Shown here in pieces: positions 17,644-26,713 of a stretch of DNA of 64,000 nt. Each line of letters begins with the position of its first letter. Positions within the stretch are counted from its first letter, which is position 1. Source of the stretch: Arcticibacter eurypsychrophilus. Lineage in GTDB: Bacteria; Bacteroidota; Bacteroidia; Sphingobacteriales; Sphingobacteriaceae. Made by a program: the position numbers and the translations under genes. The stretch lies in NCBI RefSeq assembly GCF_001730525.1, contig NZ_MDFN01000021.1:22140-86139 (forward strand). The letters run 5' to 3'. The notes below the pieces were generated by a model that did no database searches, was not told the DNA's origin, and saw only the letters and a program-made list of their open reading frames with translations.

Positions 17644-18287
17644 ATTGCTTTTTCAATTTGATTTCTTATTTCTGCTGCGGCTTGCTCCGGATTTTCTGCT
17701 CCGCAAATGGCTGATACTACCGCAAGGCAATCTGCACCTGCACGCATCACATCATAAGCATTTTTTGCATGTATATTTCCAATAGCAACCAAAGGTTTGT
17801 TAGTAAGGCTTCTGATCTTCGAGATGCCATGCAGTCCCCATGCTGTCACAGTATCAGTCTTAGTTTGGGTATTGAACACAGGGCTGATGCCCAAGTAATC
17901 TGTATATTGGATTTGCGAATTGAACAATTGTTCCTCATACTCGATCGAGTACCCCAATAGGAAACCATCGTGCCATTGCTTTTTTATTTCAGCAGGCAGC
18001 ATATCTGAATTTCCAACATGGATACCGGAAGCACAGCAGGAAAGTGCAACAGCCAAATTGTCATTAACAATCAAAGGAACCCCATACTGATCGAGCATTT
18101 CTTTTAAACGCGAGGTGACGGATTGAAATGCAGCAAAGTCCTTGTGTTTTTCCCTAATCTGAACTAAATCAACCCCACCTTTAACAGCCATTTCAGTTAC
18201 TGATACCAAATCTCTTCCCCTGCATGCATCCTCAGACACAACCAGGTACAATCGGCTTGAAAAACGATCAATCATTTTGAACTTCAA
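17640..18287 (-). CDS. thiE: Thiamine phosphate synthase
   Basis: The protein has 215 residues and a TIM-barrel fold. Recognisable pieces are DLVQIREKHKDF (pyrophosphate-binding Arg/Lys), LIVNDNLAVAL, GIHVGNSDM (usually GQxD), LGISPVFNTQTKTD and KPLVAIGNIHAKNA with VVSAI near the end. It joins HMP-PP and thiazole phosphate to give thiamine phosphate. It overlaps thiM by 20 bases at its start and thiD by four at its end. The operon as seen contains only the joining and kinase steps; the HMP and thiazole synthesis genes (thiC, thiG, thiH, thiS) are not in this window. Confidence 0.95.
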   Translation of the reverse strand: MKFKMIDRFSSRLYLVVSEDACRGRDLVSVTEMAVKGGVDLVQIREKHKDFAAFQSVTSRLKEMLDQYGVPLIVNDNLAVALSCCASGIHVGNSDMLPAEIKKQWHDGFLLGYSIEYEEQLFNSQIQYTDYLGISPVFNTQTKTDTVTAWGLHGISKIRSLTNKPLVAIGNIHAKNAYDVMRAGADCLAVVSAICGAENPEQAAAEIRNQIEKAI

Positions 18288-19074
18288 TTTTGAGGTAGTT
18301 ATGAAACTCCTGCTCTGTTATGTTGTATAATTTATCCAATAAGTTCATCTGTAAGCTACCGGGACCATTGGAGTTTTTCTGTGCAATTTCTCCTGCAATA
18401 CTCAGTAAACACATGGCCGAAGCTGTGGCATGAAAAGGATCGCTGGGATCATTGCCTATGAAAGCAGCAATTAGCGCAGTGGCTGTGCAGCCTAATCCTG
18501 TCACCTGTTGCATCATAGGATGCCCGTTTTGTATGAATACTTTTTGTTTTCCTGAAATGATTACATCAACAGCCCCTGATACGCAGATAATACTACCCGT
18601 GCTGCTATTCAGCCACTGTGCCGCTTCAATTGCTTCCTCACTTTGATAGACACTATCAACACCTTTTGTCTGAAGCCGACTGACTTTGGCAATGGCCATA
18701 ATTTCTGAGGCATTGCCTCTTATCACAGTTGGTTTATAGTTGATGAGACTGGTTACAGTTTGGTCTCTTAATAGCGTTGCACCGGCACCTACAGGGTCAA
18801 GGATCCATGGTTTATGAAGTTCAATTGCTTTTTTAGCAGCAAGATCCATGCTCTTGCACCAATATTCATCCAGTGTTCCGATGTTAATAACCACTGCATT
18901 TGAAATAGTCACCATCTCCTCTATCTCAGGATGCGCATGTGCCATGATTGGAGAGGCACCAATAGCAAGCAAAGCGTTAGCGGTATTGTTCATCACCACA
19001 TAATTGGTGATATTATGTACTAAAGGAGCATTTTTTCTGACACATAGGATGGATTCCCAAAGCGATTTTTCCAT
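18268..19074 (-). CDS. thiM: Hydroxyethylthiazole kinase
   Basis: The protein has 268 residues. ThiM features are VHNITNYVVMNNTANALLAIGASP near the N-terminus (read in two parts), PWILDPVGAGATLLR, VIRGNASEI, and the catalytic region QVTGLGCTATALIAAF near residues 190-205, with the conserved Cys in GLGC. It phosphorylates the salvaged thiazole alcohol, supplying ThiE. It is the first gene after the TPP riboswitch, about 75 bases downstream of it, and so is under direct thiamine pyrophosphate control together with thiE, thiD and tenA. Confidence 0.95.
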   Translation of the reverse strand: MEKSLWESILCVRKNAPLVHNITNYVVMNNTANALLAIGASPIMAHAHPEIEEMVTISNAVVINIGTLDEYWCKSMDLAAKKAIELHKPWILDPVGAGATLLRDQTVTSLINYKPTVIRGNASEIMAIAKVSRLQTKGVDSVYQSEEAIEAAQWLNSSTGSIICVSGAVDVIISGKQKVFIQNGHPMMQQVTGLGCTATALIAAFIGNDPSDPFHATASAMCLLSIAGEIAQKNSNGPGSLQMNLLDKLYNITEQEFHNYLKIEVQND

Positions 19075-19147
19075 ATTTTAAATTAATTTAATAAAATAGG
19101 GCTAAAGAGTCTCTGGAGCAGAGCTGTATTAAGTGTATTGCTACGCT

Positions 19148-19225
19148 TTTCCCTTCGACGGTATAAACCGCATCAGGTTCAAAGGGACTATCTCAATTCT
19201 ATATCAGAATACCCCTAAAGCCGTT
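19148..19225 (-). promoter_or_regulatory. TPP riboswitch (thi box)
   Basis: On the minus strand the thi-box hallmarks come in order: a GGGGT stem strand near 19216-19212, TGAGA near 19195-19191, the nearly invariant CCCTTTGAACCTGAT at 19187-19173, a GG...CCG stem, and the closing CGAAGGG at 19157-19151. This is the TPP-sensing aptamer. It lies between thiM and the hybrid kinase gene and reads into thiM. In Bacteroidota such elements usually act on translation start or by termination; no obvious terminator with a long T-run is visible between the aptamer and thiM, so translational control is a reasonable guess. Confidence 0.95.
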
Positions 19226-19294
19226 ATAAAGATAATAATTTAGAAATTAAGTTGGTTTTATAAACAAGAAATAATATCAACCTGGCTAGCATAC

Positions 19295-22200
19295 CTATTT
19301 ATTGTGATAGAATTGATTAACCAGTTTTAAAACTATTTTAATCTCATTCTGCGCTTTGGTTACCAGTATCTGTAAATCAGGCAAGGAAAAGGTATCCAAA
19401 TACTCAAACTCATTTCCTATTTTCGAGAGTGCATTTAATCCAGTTGATGCTGCCGTTCCATAAAGTTTATGCCCTGCTTCATTAATGCCTTGTAGATCTT
19501 TTGTATTTATACATTTCTCCAACACTTGTATTGAAACGATCAGTTCTTCCTTAACCAGGGAAAGTACTTCTTTTAAAATCTCTTCATCGTCGCCAACATA
19601 GCTAATGAGTTTATTGATGTTAAAATGTAAAGCTTCATCAATGTCTTCTTCTAGCTTAGGCTCATTACCTTTCTGATGGTTTTTTTTTAACCACTTATTA
19701 AATACAGCAATAAGCATCTCTTCCACAATGGGCTTTACAACAAAATCGTCCATGCCAACCGCCAGACATTTCTCCTTTTCTCCTTTAACATTTCCTGCAG
19801 TTAAAGCAATAATTGGTGTATACATCTCATTTTTGATTAGTCTGATTGCTTTTGTTGCTTCATAACCATTCATTTCAGGCATTTGTACATCCATTAGAAT
19901 CAGATCCGGGGTATTTCGCTTAAAAATATTCAAGGCTTCTACTCCATTCTTAGCCTCAGTAATAATAGCATTTGGCGCAAATTTATGAATGATAGTTCGT
20001 GCGAGAAGCATATTTACCATATTGTCCTCCGCAATTAAAACATTGAAATAGTTTTCTGATATCTCAGTTAACTGTTCCTCAACAGGAGTTATTTCGATTT
20101 CTTTTTTATGGAGACGTGACAATGCATTATATATGTCCTGCATTTTGACCGGCTTTACCAGGCGGTGACTAATTTGTAACTCTTCACAAGCTTTAATAAT
20201 CTTCCCATCATCTGATGAACTATGCAAAAGGATCACTGATTGCTCAGTAGGAGAAGTATAAAAACTTTCACGAATTTTTTTGATGGTTTCCAATCCATCC
20301 ATAAATGGCATATGATAATCCATTAAAATTACATCATACTGAATCCCTTTTGACAAAAGTTGCAAGGCTTCAAATCCATTCTTGACTTCAGTCGTGCGGA
20401 TGTTCTTCAATAATAACATTTGACTGATGATCAAACGGTTATTGTCATTGTCATCAACAACCAATACTTGTTTTATCCGGTCGATGTTTCCCCAGTTTAT
20501 GGCATCACCTTGTTCAGATTTAAAACTGACATCAAAATAAAATATACTCCCCTTCCCTGGCGAGCTTTTTAATTGAAGTCTACTATTCATTAAACCTAAT
20601 AATTTGTTGGATATAGTTAACCCAAGTCCTGTACCTCCATATTTTTTTGTAGTAGATCCATCCTCTTGAGAAAATGCTTCGAATATTTTATTTTGCTTTT
20701 CAGGTTGAATACCAATACCTGTATCCCGTACTTCAAACCTTATCATGGTCTGATTTGCCTGTGTGGATAAGGGTTCTATTTTCAATTCAATTTCACCTTT
20801 TTCAGTAAACTTGGAAGCATTACCTAAAAGATTAATCAGGATCTGCTTTAACCGCATGGTGTCGGCATAAATAAAACGAGGCAAATCAGGTGAAATATTA
20901 AGCAACATTTCTAAACCTTTTTTTTGCACCTGATAAGAAATAATATCAGTAGCCTGACAGCTCATTTCATATAAGTCGCATTTTTCAACATCCAGTTCCA
21001 GTTTACCGGCCTCTATTTTAGAGAAATCCAGAATGTCATTGATGATACTTAATAAGCCATTTGCAGATTGATTCACAATAGACAAATATTGCTGTTGGGT
21101 TTCATTCAACTTAGTCTTCAGCACTAAGTCAGTAAAACCGATCACTCCATTTAGAGGAGTTCGGATTTCATGGCTCATGTTAGCCAAAAATTCAGACTTG
21201 GCTACACTTGCTTGCTCTGCCAATAGCTTGGCAACTTTAAGTTCTTCCCTTTGCCTGATGATTGATGTTATATTTTGGGTAAATATCATCATGCCACCAA
21301 TTTGGCCATCATATTGATACCATGGCCTCATTTCCCAGGTGATATATTGATTTTCCGCTGAGCCAACAAGCGAAATGGTATCTTCTTCCTTTTTTTCTAT
21401 TGCCCCATTTAATACACGTTTATGTCTTTCTCTTCTTTCATCAGTCATATCCACCACTAAGTCATAATGAGAGGTGCCAATAATATTTTGGCCAACCGCA
21501 TTTGCATCTTCCAGCCAACGGTTACTTACTGCGATATAGCACATATTATTGTCCAACATGGCTACCGCAGCGGGTGCATGTTCCACAAATGCGGATAACC
21601 TCAACCTTTCAGTCATTAAATCAAGCTCAATAAGTTTGCTATTATTAATATCCTGAAAAGTGCCATAAATTCTTTTGCAGGTATCCTTTTCCATTTCGGC
21701 ATTACCCAAAGCTCTGACCCATAATTCCTTCCCCTGCACAGTAATGATCTGAAGTTCAAGATCCCATGATTTTCCCTCTTTTATAGCTTCATTTACAGCT
21801 TTTGTTATTTTATCCCTGCTCTTTCCTTCCTTATAGAAATTGATACCACTAACCAGATCAGGCACATAACTGGGGTCAGCACCGTGTATTTCCCGCGTTA
21901 CTGAGGTCCATGATATCTTTTGACTTGGAAAACTCAGGTCCCAGCCGCCTACACGAGCCACTTTATTGGTTTGTTCCAGCATTTCCTTAGTAAGCCGTAA
22001 ATCCTCTTCGAGGTAATGTCTTTCGGTGATATCGACTGCATTGCCAATAACGTAACTCTCTCCATCAAGGTTTTCTTCCAGTATGTTATTGTACATCCAA
22101 ATCCTAATGGAGCTGTCTTTATGCTGAGTAACCATTTGTCCCTTCGAGCTCCCTTCTTTTTCTATTTCAGCTAGATAGTTTTGCAGAAATGCATGACGTG

Positions 22201-23224
22201 ATAGGGGGATAATATCAAATAAACTTCTTTTTAAGATCTCCTCCTGTGTATAACCTAATATGGTAGCTCCTGCACTATTAACGGATAAAAAGTTACCTTT
22301 CAGGTCATGTGTACACATAAAACCCTGAGAGTTTTCAAAAAAGGAAGTCGCCTTTTTTTCACTCTGAACCAGCGCTAACTCTTTCGATCTTTCTAAAGTT
22401 ATGTCGCGTGCAATTGCAAATAGATTGCCGGTTAAAGGCTCCGGACTCACTGTCCATTGCAAAATTTTATAATCGTTTTCTGTGGTTATAAAACGATGAG
22501 TAAAATCGATGGTCTGATGTCCATTTGTTAATCTTTGTATTTCTTGTTGCGTATTTTCACGATCATCATGATGTATAAGATCAAAAAAAGAGGAGTCTAA
22601 TAATAGATTGGCATTCCAACCCAATACTTTTTCAAATGCAGGATTAACTTTCTTAAAAAAACCGTCCTTGCCTGTAATACAAATTAAATCGTTAGAAAGC
22701 TGGAACAGGCTTTGGAAATTTTTAAGTTCCGCTTTTTGTCGTCTTTCCACAATGAGCGTGATGACCCCTTGTGCCAGTAATTGCATCGATCTTTTTTGTG
22801 TATCAGTCAGTTTCCTGGGTTCATCGTCTATAACACATAAGGTACCCAGAGCATAACCATTCGGGTCGATTAAAGGCTGACCAGCATAAAAACGAATGTT
22901 TGGATAGCCAGTAACGAAATCATTTTCTTTGAACCGCTCATCCCTTGTGGCATCTTCGATCTCAAACAACCCAATATTCATAATCGCATGCTGGCAAAAA
23001 GCAAGATCCCTGGGTATTTCAGTAACATCCAGACCTTCCTTTGATTTAAACCATAATCGTTTTTTATCGATTAATGAAATTAATGAAATCGGTACATCGC
23101 AGATTAAAGAGGCCAACTCTGTTACCCTGTCAAATTCTACTTCTTTTAATGAATCAAGAATATCATAATTCCAGAGTGCATTGATTCTTTCTTTTTCATT
23201 ATGGGGAACTGGGTGTTTTTTCAT
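19295..23224 (-). CDS. Multi-PAS hybrid sensor histidine kinase (GAF-PAS4-HK-REC2-HPt)
   Basis: The protein has 1309 residues and no transmembrane segment, so it is a cytosolic sensor. Approximate order: GAF domain 20-165 (FCQHAIMN, FYAGQPL, LGTLCVIDDE); four PAS domains near 170-285, 290-410, 420-545 and 550-665; HisKA with [13 protein letters not shown] near 700; ATPase with DTGIGI and GGTGLGLTI; a first receiver (ILMDYHMPFMDG) and a second ([13 protein letters not shown]); and a C-terminal HPt domain with EAGHKLYGTAAS. All steps of an internal phosphorelay are present, but no output domain, so a separate response regulator must be the target. It is divergent from the Crp-like gene across 115 bases. 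Confidence 0.93.
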   Translation of the reverse strand: MKKHPVPHNEKERINALWNYDILDSLKEVEFDRVTELASLICDVPISLISLIDKKRLWFKSKEGLDVTEIPRDLAFCQHAIMNIGLFEIEDATRDERFKENDFVTGYPNIRFYAGQPLIDPNGYALGTLCVIDDEPRKLTDTQKRSMQLLAQGVITLIVERRQKAELKNFQSLFQLSNDLICITGKDGFFKKVNPAFEKVLGWNANLLLDSSFFDLIHHDDRENTQQEIQRLTNGHQTIDFTHRFITTENDYKILQWTVSPEPLTGNLFAIARDITLERSKELALVQSEKKATSFFENSQGFMCTHDLKGNFLSVNSAGATILGYTQEEILKRSLFDIIPLSRHAFLQNYLAEIEKEGSSKGQMVTQHKDSSIRIWMYNNILEENLDGESYVIGNAVDITERHYLEEDLRLTKEMLEQTNKVARVGGWDLSFPSQKISWTSVTREIHGADPSYVPDLVSGINFYKEGKSRDKITKAVNEAIKEGKSWDLELQIITVQGKELWVRALGNAEMEKDTCKRIYGTFQDINNSKLIELDLMTERLRLSAFVEHAPAAVAMLDNNMCYIAVSNRWLEDANAVGQNIIGTSHYDLVVDMTDERRERHKRVLNGAIEKKEEDTISLVGSAENQYITWEMRPWYQYDGQIGGMMIFTQNITSIIRQREELKVAKLLAEQASVAKSEFLANMSHEIRTPLNGVIGFTDLVLKTKLNETQQQYLSIVNQSANGLLSIINDILDFSKIEAGKLELDVEKCDLYEMSCQATDIISYQVQKKGLEMLLNISPDLPRFIYADTMRLKQILINLLGNASKFTEKGEIELKIEPLSTQANQTMIRFEVRDTGIGIQPEKQNKIFEAFSQEDGSTTKKYGGTGLGLTISNKLLGLMNSRLQLKSSPGKGSIFYFDVSFKSEQGDAINWGNIDRIKQVLVVDDNDNNRLIISQMLLLKNIRTTEVKNGFEALQLLSKGIQYDVILMDYHMPFMDGLETIKKIRESFYTSPTEQSVILLHSSSDDGKIIKACEELQISHRLVKPVKMQDIYNALSRLHKKEIEITPVEEQLTEISENYFNVLIAEDNMVNMLLARTIIHKFAPNAIITEAKNGVEALNIFKRNTPDLILMDVQMPEMNGYEATKAIRLIKNEMYTPIIALTAGNVKGEKEKCLAVGMDDFVVKPIVEEMLIAVFNKWLKKNHQKGNEPKLEEDIDEALHFNINKLISYVGDDEEILKEVLSLVKEELIVSIQVLEKCINTKDLQGINEAGHKLYGTAASTGLNALSKIGNEFEYLDTFSLPDLQILVTKAQNEIKIVLKLVNQFYHNK

Positions 23225-23297
23225 GAAGGGAGATCATGTTATTTGTACGAATATATTAACATTATGGTTTAAAAAACATTCGGAGAACATTTAACTT

Positions 23298-23305
23298 TAT
23301 ATTTG
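23298..23305 (+). promoter_or_regulatory. Putative -7 box (TATATTTG) for the Crp-like gene
   Basis: TATATTTG fits the TAnnTTTG consensus and lies 34 bases before the start codon, in the divergent gap with the hybrid kinase. No good -33 TTTG at the expected distance was found, so this rests on one box. Confidence 0.35.
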
Positions 23306-23339
23306 CCTTCCTCCTTTGAAGGGGAAATAGCCGTTTTAC

Positions 23340-23969
23340 ATGGAAAAGATAACTAATTTCGATTCAGTATTCGAACCCGCCTTAATACAGGAAATACATC
23401 AATATGGAGAGTTAAAACACTTCAAAGAGGGCGATGTAGTGATGGATTACGGTAAATATATCCGTATGATGCCCATCGTAATCAAAGGGACCCTTAAAGT
23501 ACTTCGGAAAGATGATACAGGTAAAGAAATACTGTTGTATTACTTATCGAGTAATGAAAGCTGTTCCATGGCTTATAGTTGTTGTTTAGAGGCTAAAAAA
23601 AGTGAAGTGAAGGCAATTGTAGAGGAAGATGCGGATATCATAGCTATTCCTCATGCTAAACTGGATGAATGGCTGTGCAAATATCCCAGCTGGAAAAACT
23701 ACATTATGCGGAGTTTTAATGAGCGTTTTTTAGAATTGCTAAAATCTATTGAGAGTATTGCTTTCCATAAATTGGATGAGCGTCTTATTGCTTATCTGAA
23801 GGAAAAACAACGTCTTTCAGGTTCAAACTTAATTAAAGCTTCTCATTATTTGATTGCCGATGAATTGGCGACCTCAAGGGTAGTGGTATCACGCCTGTTA
23901 AAGCAATTAGAAAATGATGGGAAAATACTTTTATACCGCAATGAAATTAAACTCCTTCAGGAGTTTTAA
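23340..23969 (+). CDS. Crp/Fnr family transcriptional regulator
   Basis: The protein has 209 residues. It has an N-terminal cyclic-nucleotide-binding-type beta barrel (LKHFKEGDVVMDYGKYIRMMPIVIKGTLKVLR), a long dimer helix (NERFLELLKSIESIAF) and a C-terminal winged helix-turn-helix (HYLIADELATSRVVVSRLLKQLENDG). The cysteine-rich stretch ESCSMAYSCCLEAKK in the sensor barrel is common in Bacteroidota members; the cAMP-contacting residues of true Crp are not obvious, so the ligand may be none or something else. Its place opposite the hybrid kinase is suggestive but does not prove a link. Confidence 0.85.
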   Translation: MEKITNFDSVFEPALIQEIHQYGELKHFKEGDVVMDYGKYIRMMPIVIKGTLKVLRKDDTGKEILLYYLSSNESCSMAYSCCLEAKKSEVKAIVEEDADIIAIPHAKLDEWLCKYPSWKNYIMRSFNERFLELLKSIESIAFHKLDERLIAYLKEKQRLSGSNLIKASHYLIADELATSRVVVSRLLKQLENDGKILLYRNEIKLLQEF

Positions 23970-24055
23970 TTTCATTAAAGCCTCCTTTATCATCCTATCA
24001 AGCCTCGTTATTGAAATTTAAAATGGAGTTTTTAAGTTAAAATACATGCTAATCA

Positions 24056-24715
24056 TCATAGTTTCCTGATGATCAATCTTCTGAAATCGATAGGTGAACC
24101 TTCGTATTGCAATAAGATCCTTCCTGAAAGAGAAGAAGATGCTATTCCTTCGTTTACTAATTTTCCATTGAGATACTGGGAACATTTCCCTTTATATGAT
24201 TTTATTACCAGTTGATTCCATTCACCCACTACCCGATCATTTTCGAATAAGCGGGGTATCACTATACTTTTACCGGGTAGGTTACGTTGGCCCCTGACTT
24301 CTAGCGTTACACTGTCCAATAAAACAAAATCGCCTGTTGCCCCTTCCTTGATCTGATACTGAATACCTGCTGGCCAAAGTTTATCAGCTCTAACAGGAAC
24401 CTGATACATCACTCCGCTATTCTTCTTCCCTTTCCCGCGTTGGTACTTTGGTTCCGTGTTCCATTTATAATCAAGTGTCAGCTCAAAATTGGAGTATGAT
24501 TGCTTAGACATCAGATACCCGGGTCTTTCACCATTCATCCGGATCATACTATCAGTTACATTAAAAATAGTGGAGGCATCCTCATGCTTCTCTCCTTCCA
24601 CATAGGCATACCAGCCATCAAGTGTTGTGCCATTAAATAGTTTAGATTGTCGTACCGTGTTGCTGCATGAAGAAGCCAATATTATAATAAAGGCTGAAAA
24701 AATTAATTTTTTTAT
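24056..24715 (-). CDS. DUF1080 (3-keto-disaccharide hydrolase-like) lipoprotein, non-canonical start
   Basis: DUF1080 domain with SKLFNGTTLDGWYAYVEG near the start, YKWNTEPKYQRGKGKKNSGVMYQV, GIQYQIKE and a closing LLQYEGSPIDFRRLIIRKL. It is a concanavalin-like fold that in related proteins cleaves oxidised (3-keto) sugars or binds glycans. The first usable codon in the normal set is TTG at 24679, but twelve codons upstream in the same open frame read KKLIFSAFIIILASSC after an ATA, with a stop (TAA) just before it. That is a typical lipoprotein signal, so the real start is probably the ATA at 24715 or a damaged ATG. The protein would be outside the cytoplasm. Confidence 0.8.
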   Translation of the reverse strand: MKKLIFSAFIIILASSCSNTVRQSKLFNGTTLDGWYAYVEGEKHEDASTIFNVTDSMIRMNGERPGYLMSKQSYSNFELTLDYKWNTEPKYQRGKGKKNSGVMYQVPVRADKLWPAGIQYQIKEGATGDFVLLDSVTLEVRGQRNLPGKSIVIPRLFENDRVVGEWNQLVIKSYKGKCSQYLNGKLVNEGIASSSLSGRILLQYEGSPIDFRRLIIRKL

Positions 24716-24793
24716 TTAGGAATTAATATGGACGCAAATTAAGGTTATTTTAACGATTTTCTTCATTGACTCTTGAACCTATTACCTTTATAT

Positions 24794-26701
24794 ATGGATT
24801 ATTTTAAGAAGCTATTGTCTCTATTAAAAGTAGAACGTGAGGAAGACCGAATATCTTACAGCAAATTAACAGAATCCAGTTCAGTTGCCGAACGAAGGAC
24901 TGCCGGTATCACCTGGTATCCCATTGCAATCAGAGGTACAGAACCTGGTCGGGGCGATTATTTAACGGTTGAGATTGAGCGTACCACACATCAGGATCTT
25001 GCTCATCAGTTTCGCTTTGGTGCGTCAATCGCTCTTTTCTCCAACCATGATATTAAAAATGATCAACTGGAAGGAACTGTTTCTCATCAAAATGGTAATA
25101 ATCTAAAAATTACACTGTTCGCTGACGAATTACCTGATTGGTGTCGTGATGGAAAACTTGGCATTGATCTGCTTTTTGATGATAATAGTTATGAAGAAAT
25201 GAAAAATGCCCTTAAATCAGCTTCCATGCTCATGTGGGAAGCAGAAAAAGGGCCATTAATACAGATCTTAACCGGGAGTAAGACTCCTTCCTTTTATAAT
25301 GAGGCCCCTTATCTCCATCCAACAGGTTTAAATATCTCGCAACAAGAAGCAGTGTTAAAAATTACTACAGCCCAGGATTTAGCTATTGTTCATGGGCCAC
25401 CGGGAACAGGTAAAACTACAACCTTGGTACAGGCTATAAAGGCGATGATCGGATTGGATAAAAAGCAAATCCTGGTAGTAGCTCCAAGCAATACGGCGGT
25501 AGATTTACTCAGTGAAAAACTAACCTCTGAGGGATTAAATGTACTAAGGATAGGTAATCCGGCAAGAGTATCAGACAAGTTGATGTCTTTGACTTTAGAC
25601 AGTAAAATGGCGGAGCATACCTTAATGAAGGAGCTGAAGAAGCTTAAAAAGCAGGCAGCTGAATACAAAAACATGGCTCATAAGTACAAGCGTAACTTTG
25701 GTAAAGCCGAATCCGATCAGCGGAAAGCGCTTTTTGACGAGGCTCATAAGATCATGAAAGAGGTAGGCAAAATGGAGCAGTACATTATTGATGCGCTGGT
25801 GTCTTCTGCCCAGGTAATTACGGCTACATTGGTTGGGTCGAATCATTATACTATCCGGGATGTAAAGTTTCATACCGTGGTTATTGATGAAGCTGGACAA
25901 GCTTTAGAACCTGCCTGCTGGATTCCTATATTAAAAGCACAAAAAGTTATTTTAGCTGGTGATCATTTTCAGTTATCTCCCACCATTAAATCCCGGGAAG
26001 CTGCCAAAGAAGGCTTGAGTATGACTTTACTTGAAAAAAATGTAGCGTATCATCCAGATGCGGTGGTGTTATTAGAGGAGCAATACCGGATGAATAATGC
26101 CATTATGAATTACTCCTCGCAAGTGTTTTATCAAAATAAATTAAAAGCACATGTTTCCGTAGCAGATCATTTGTTATTTCAGGGAGACAAACCATTCACT
26201 TTTATTGATACTGCAGGCTGTGGTTTTGATGAGAAGCTTCAAGGTACAAGTTCTTCTAATCCTGAAGAAGCGGCCTTTTTATTTAGACATTTAGAGAAGC
26301 TCATTTCTGATTTGAATACGAAGTATACGATGGAGAACTTTCCTACAATTGCCGTTGTTTCTCCATACAAGGAACAAATCAGGTTACTAAACGAACAGCT
26401 GGTTCATTCCCCTGCAATGCAATTGGGTCTTGGTAAAATTTCTGTGAATACGATTGATAGTTTTCAGGGCCAGGAACGCGATATCGTTTATATCAGTATG
26501 ACCAGAAGTAACAACGAAGGTGAAATCGGCTTTCTTTCTGATATCCGGCGTATGAATGTTGCCATGACAAGGGCACGTAAAAAACTCGTTATTATAGGTG
26601 ACAGTGCTACTTTGGCCCGATTGCCTTTCTACGCTAATCTAATTACTTATGCCGGGCAGATCAATGGATATCAGAGTGCATGGGAATTTGTTCAGGATTA
26701 A
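24794..26701 (+). CDS. UPF1/IGHMBP2-like superfamily 1 DNA/RNA helicase
   Basis: About 635 residues from the ATG at 24794; a TTG seven codons upstream lies before the likely promoter box (TACCTTTA). An N-terminal beta domain is followed by helicase motifs in order: GPPGTGKTTTLVQAI (I), APSNTAVDLL (Ia), VVIDEAGQALEP (II), LAGDHFQLSPTI (III), LEEQYRMN (IV), VSPYKEQIRLL, TIDSFQGQERDIVYISMTR (V) and NVAMTRARKKLVIIGD (VI). A coiled, Lys-rich insert of about 60 residues sits between Ia and II. Such enzymes unwind RNA or DNA 5' to 3'. It is convergent with fabF (12-base gap). Confidence 0.9.
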   Translation: MDYFKKLLSLLKVEREEDRISYSKLTESSSVAERRTAGITWYPIAIRGTEPGRGDYLTVEIERTTHQDLAHQFRFGASIALFSNHDIKNDQLEGTVSHQNGNNLKITLFADELPDWCRDGKLGIDLLFDDNSYEEMKNALKSASMLMWEAEKGPLIQILTGSKTPSFYNEAPYLHPTGLNISQQEAVLKITTAQDLAIVHGPPGTGKTTTLVQAIKAMIGLDKKQILVVAPSNTAVDLLSEKLTSEGLNVLRIGNPARVSDKLMSLTLDSKMAEHTLMKELKKLKKQAAEYKNMAHKYKRNFGKAESDQRKALFDEAHKIMKEVGKMEQYIIDALVSSAQVITATLVGSNHYTIRDVKFHTVVIDEAGQALEPACWIPILKAQKVILAGDHFQLSPTIKSREAAKEGLSMTLLEKNVAYHPDAVVLLEEQYRMNNAIMNYSSQVFYQNKLKAHVSVADHLLFQGDKPFTFIDTAGCGFDEKLQGTSSSNPEEAAFLFRHLEKLISDLNTKYTMENFPTIAVVSPYKEQIRLLNEQLVHSPAMQLGLGKISVNTIDSFQGQERDIVYISMTRSNNEGEIGFLSDIRRMNVAMTRARKKLVIIGDSATLARLPFYANLITYAGQINGYQSAWEFVQD

Positions 26702-26713
26702 ACGATTAATTAT

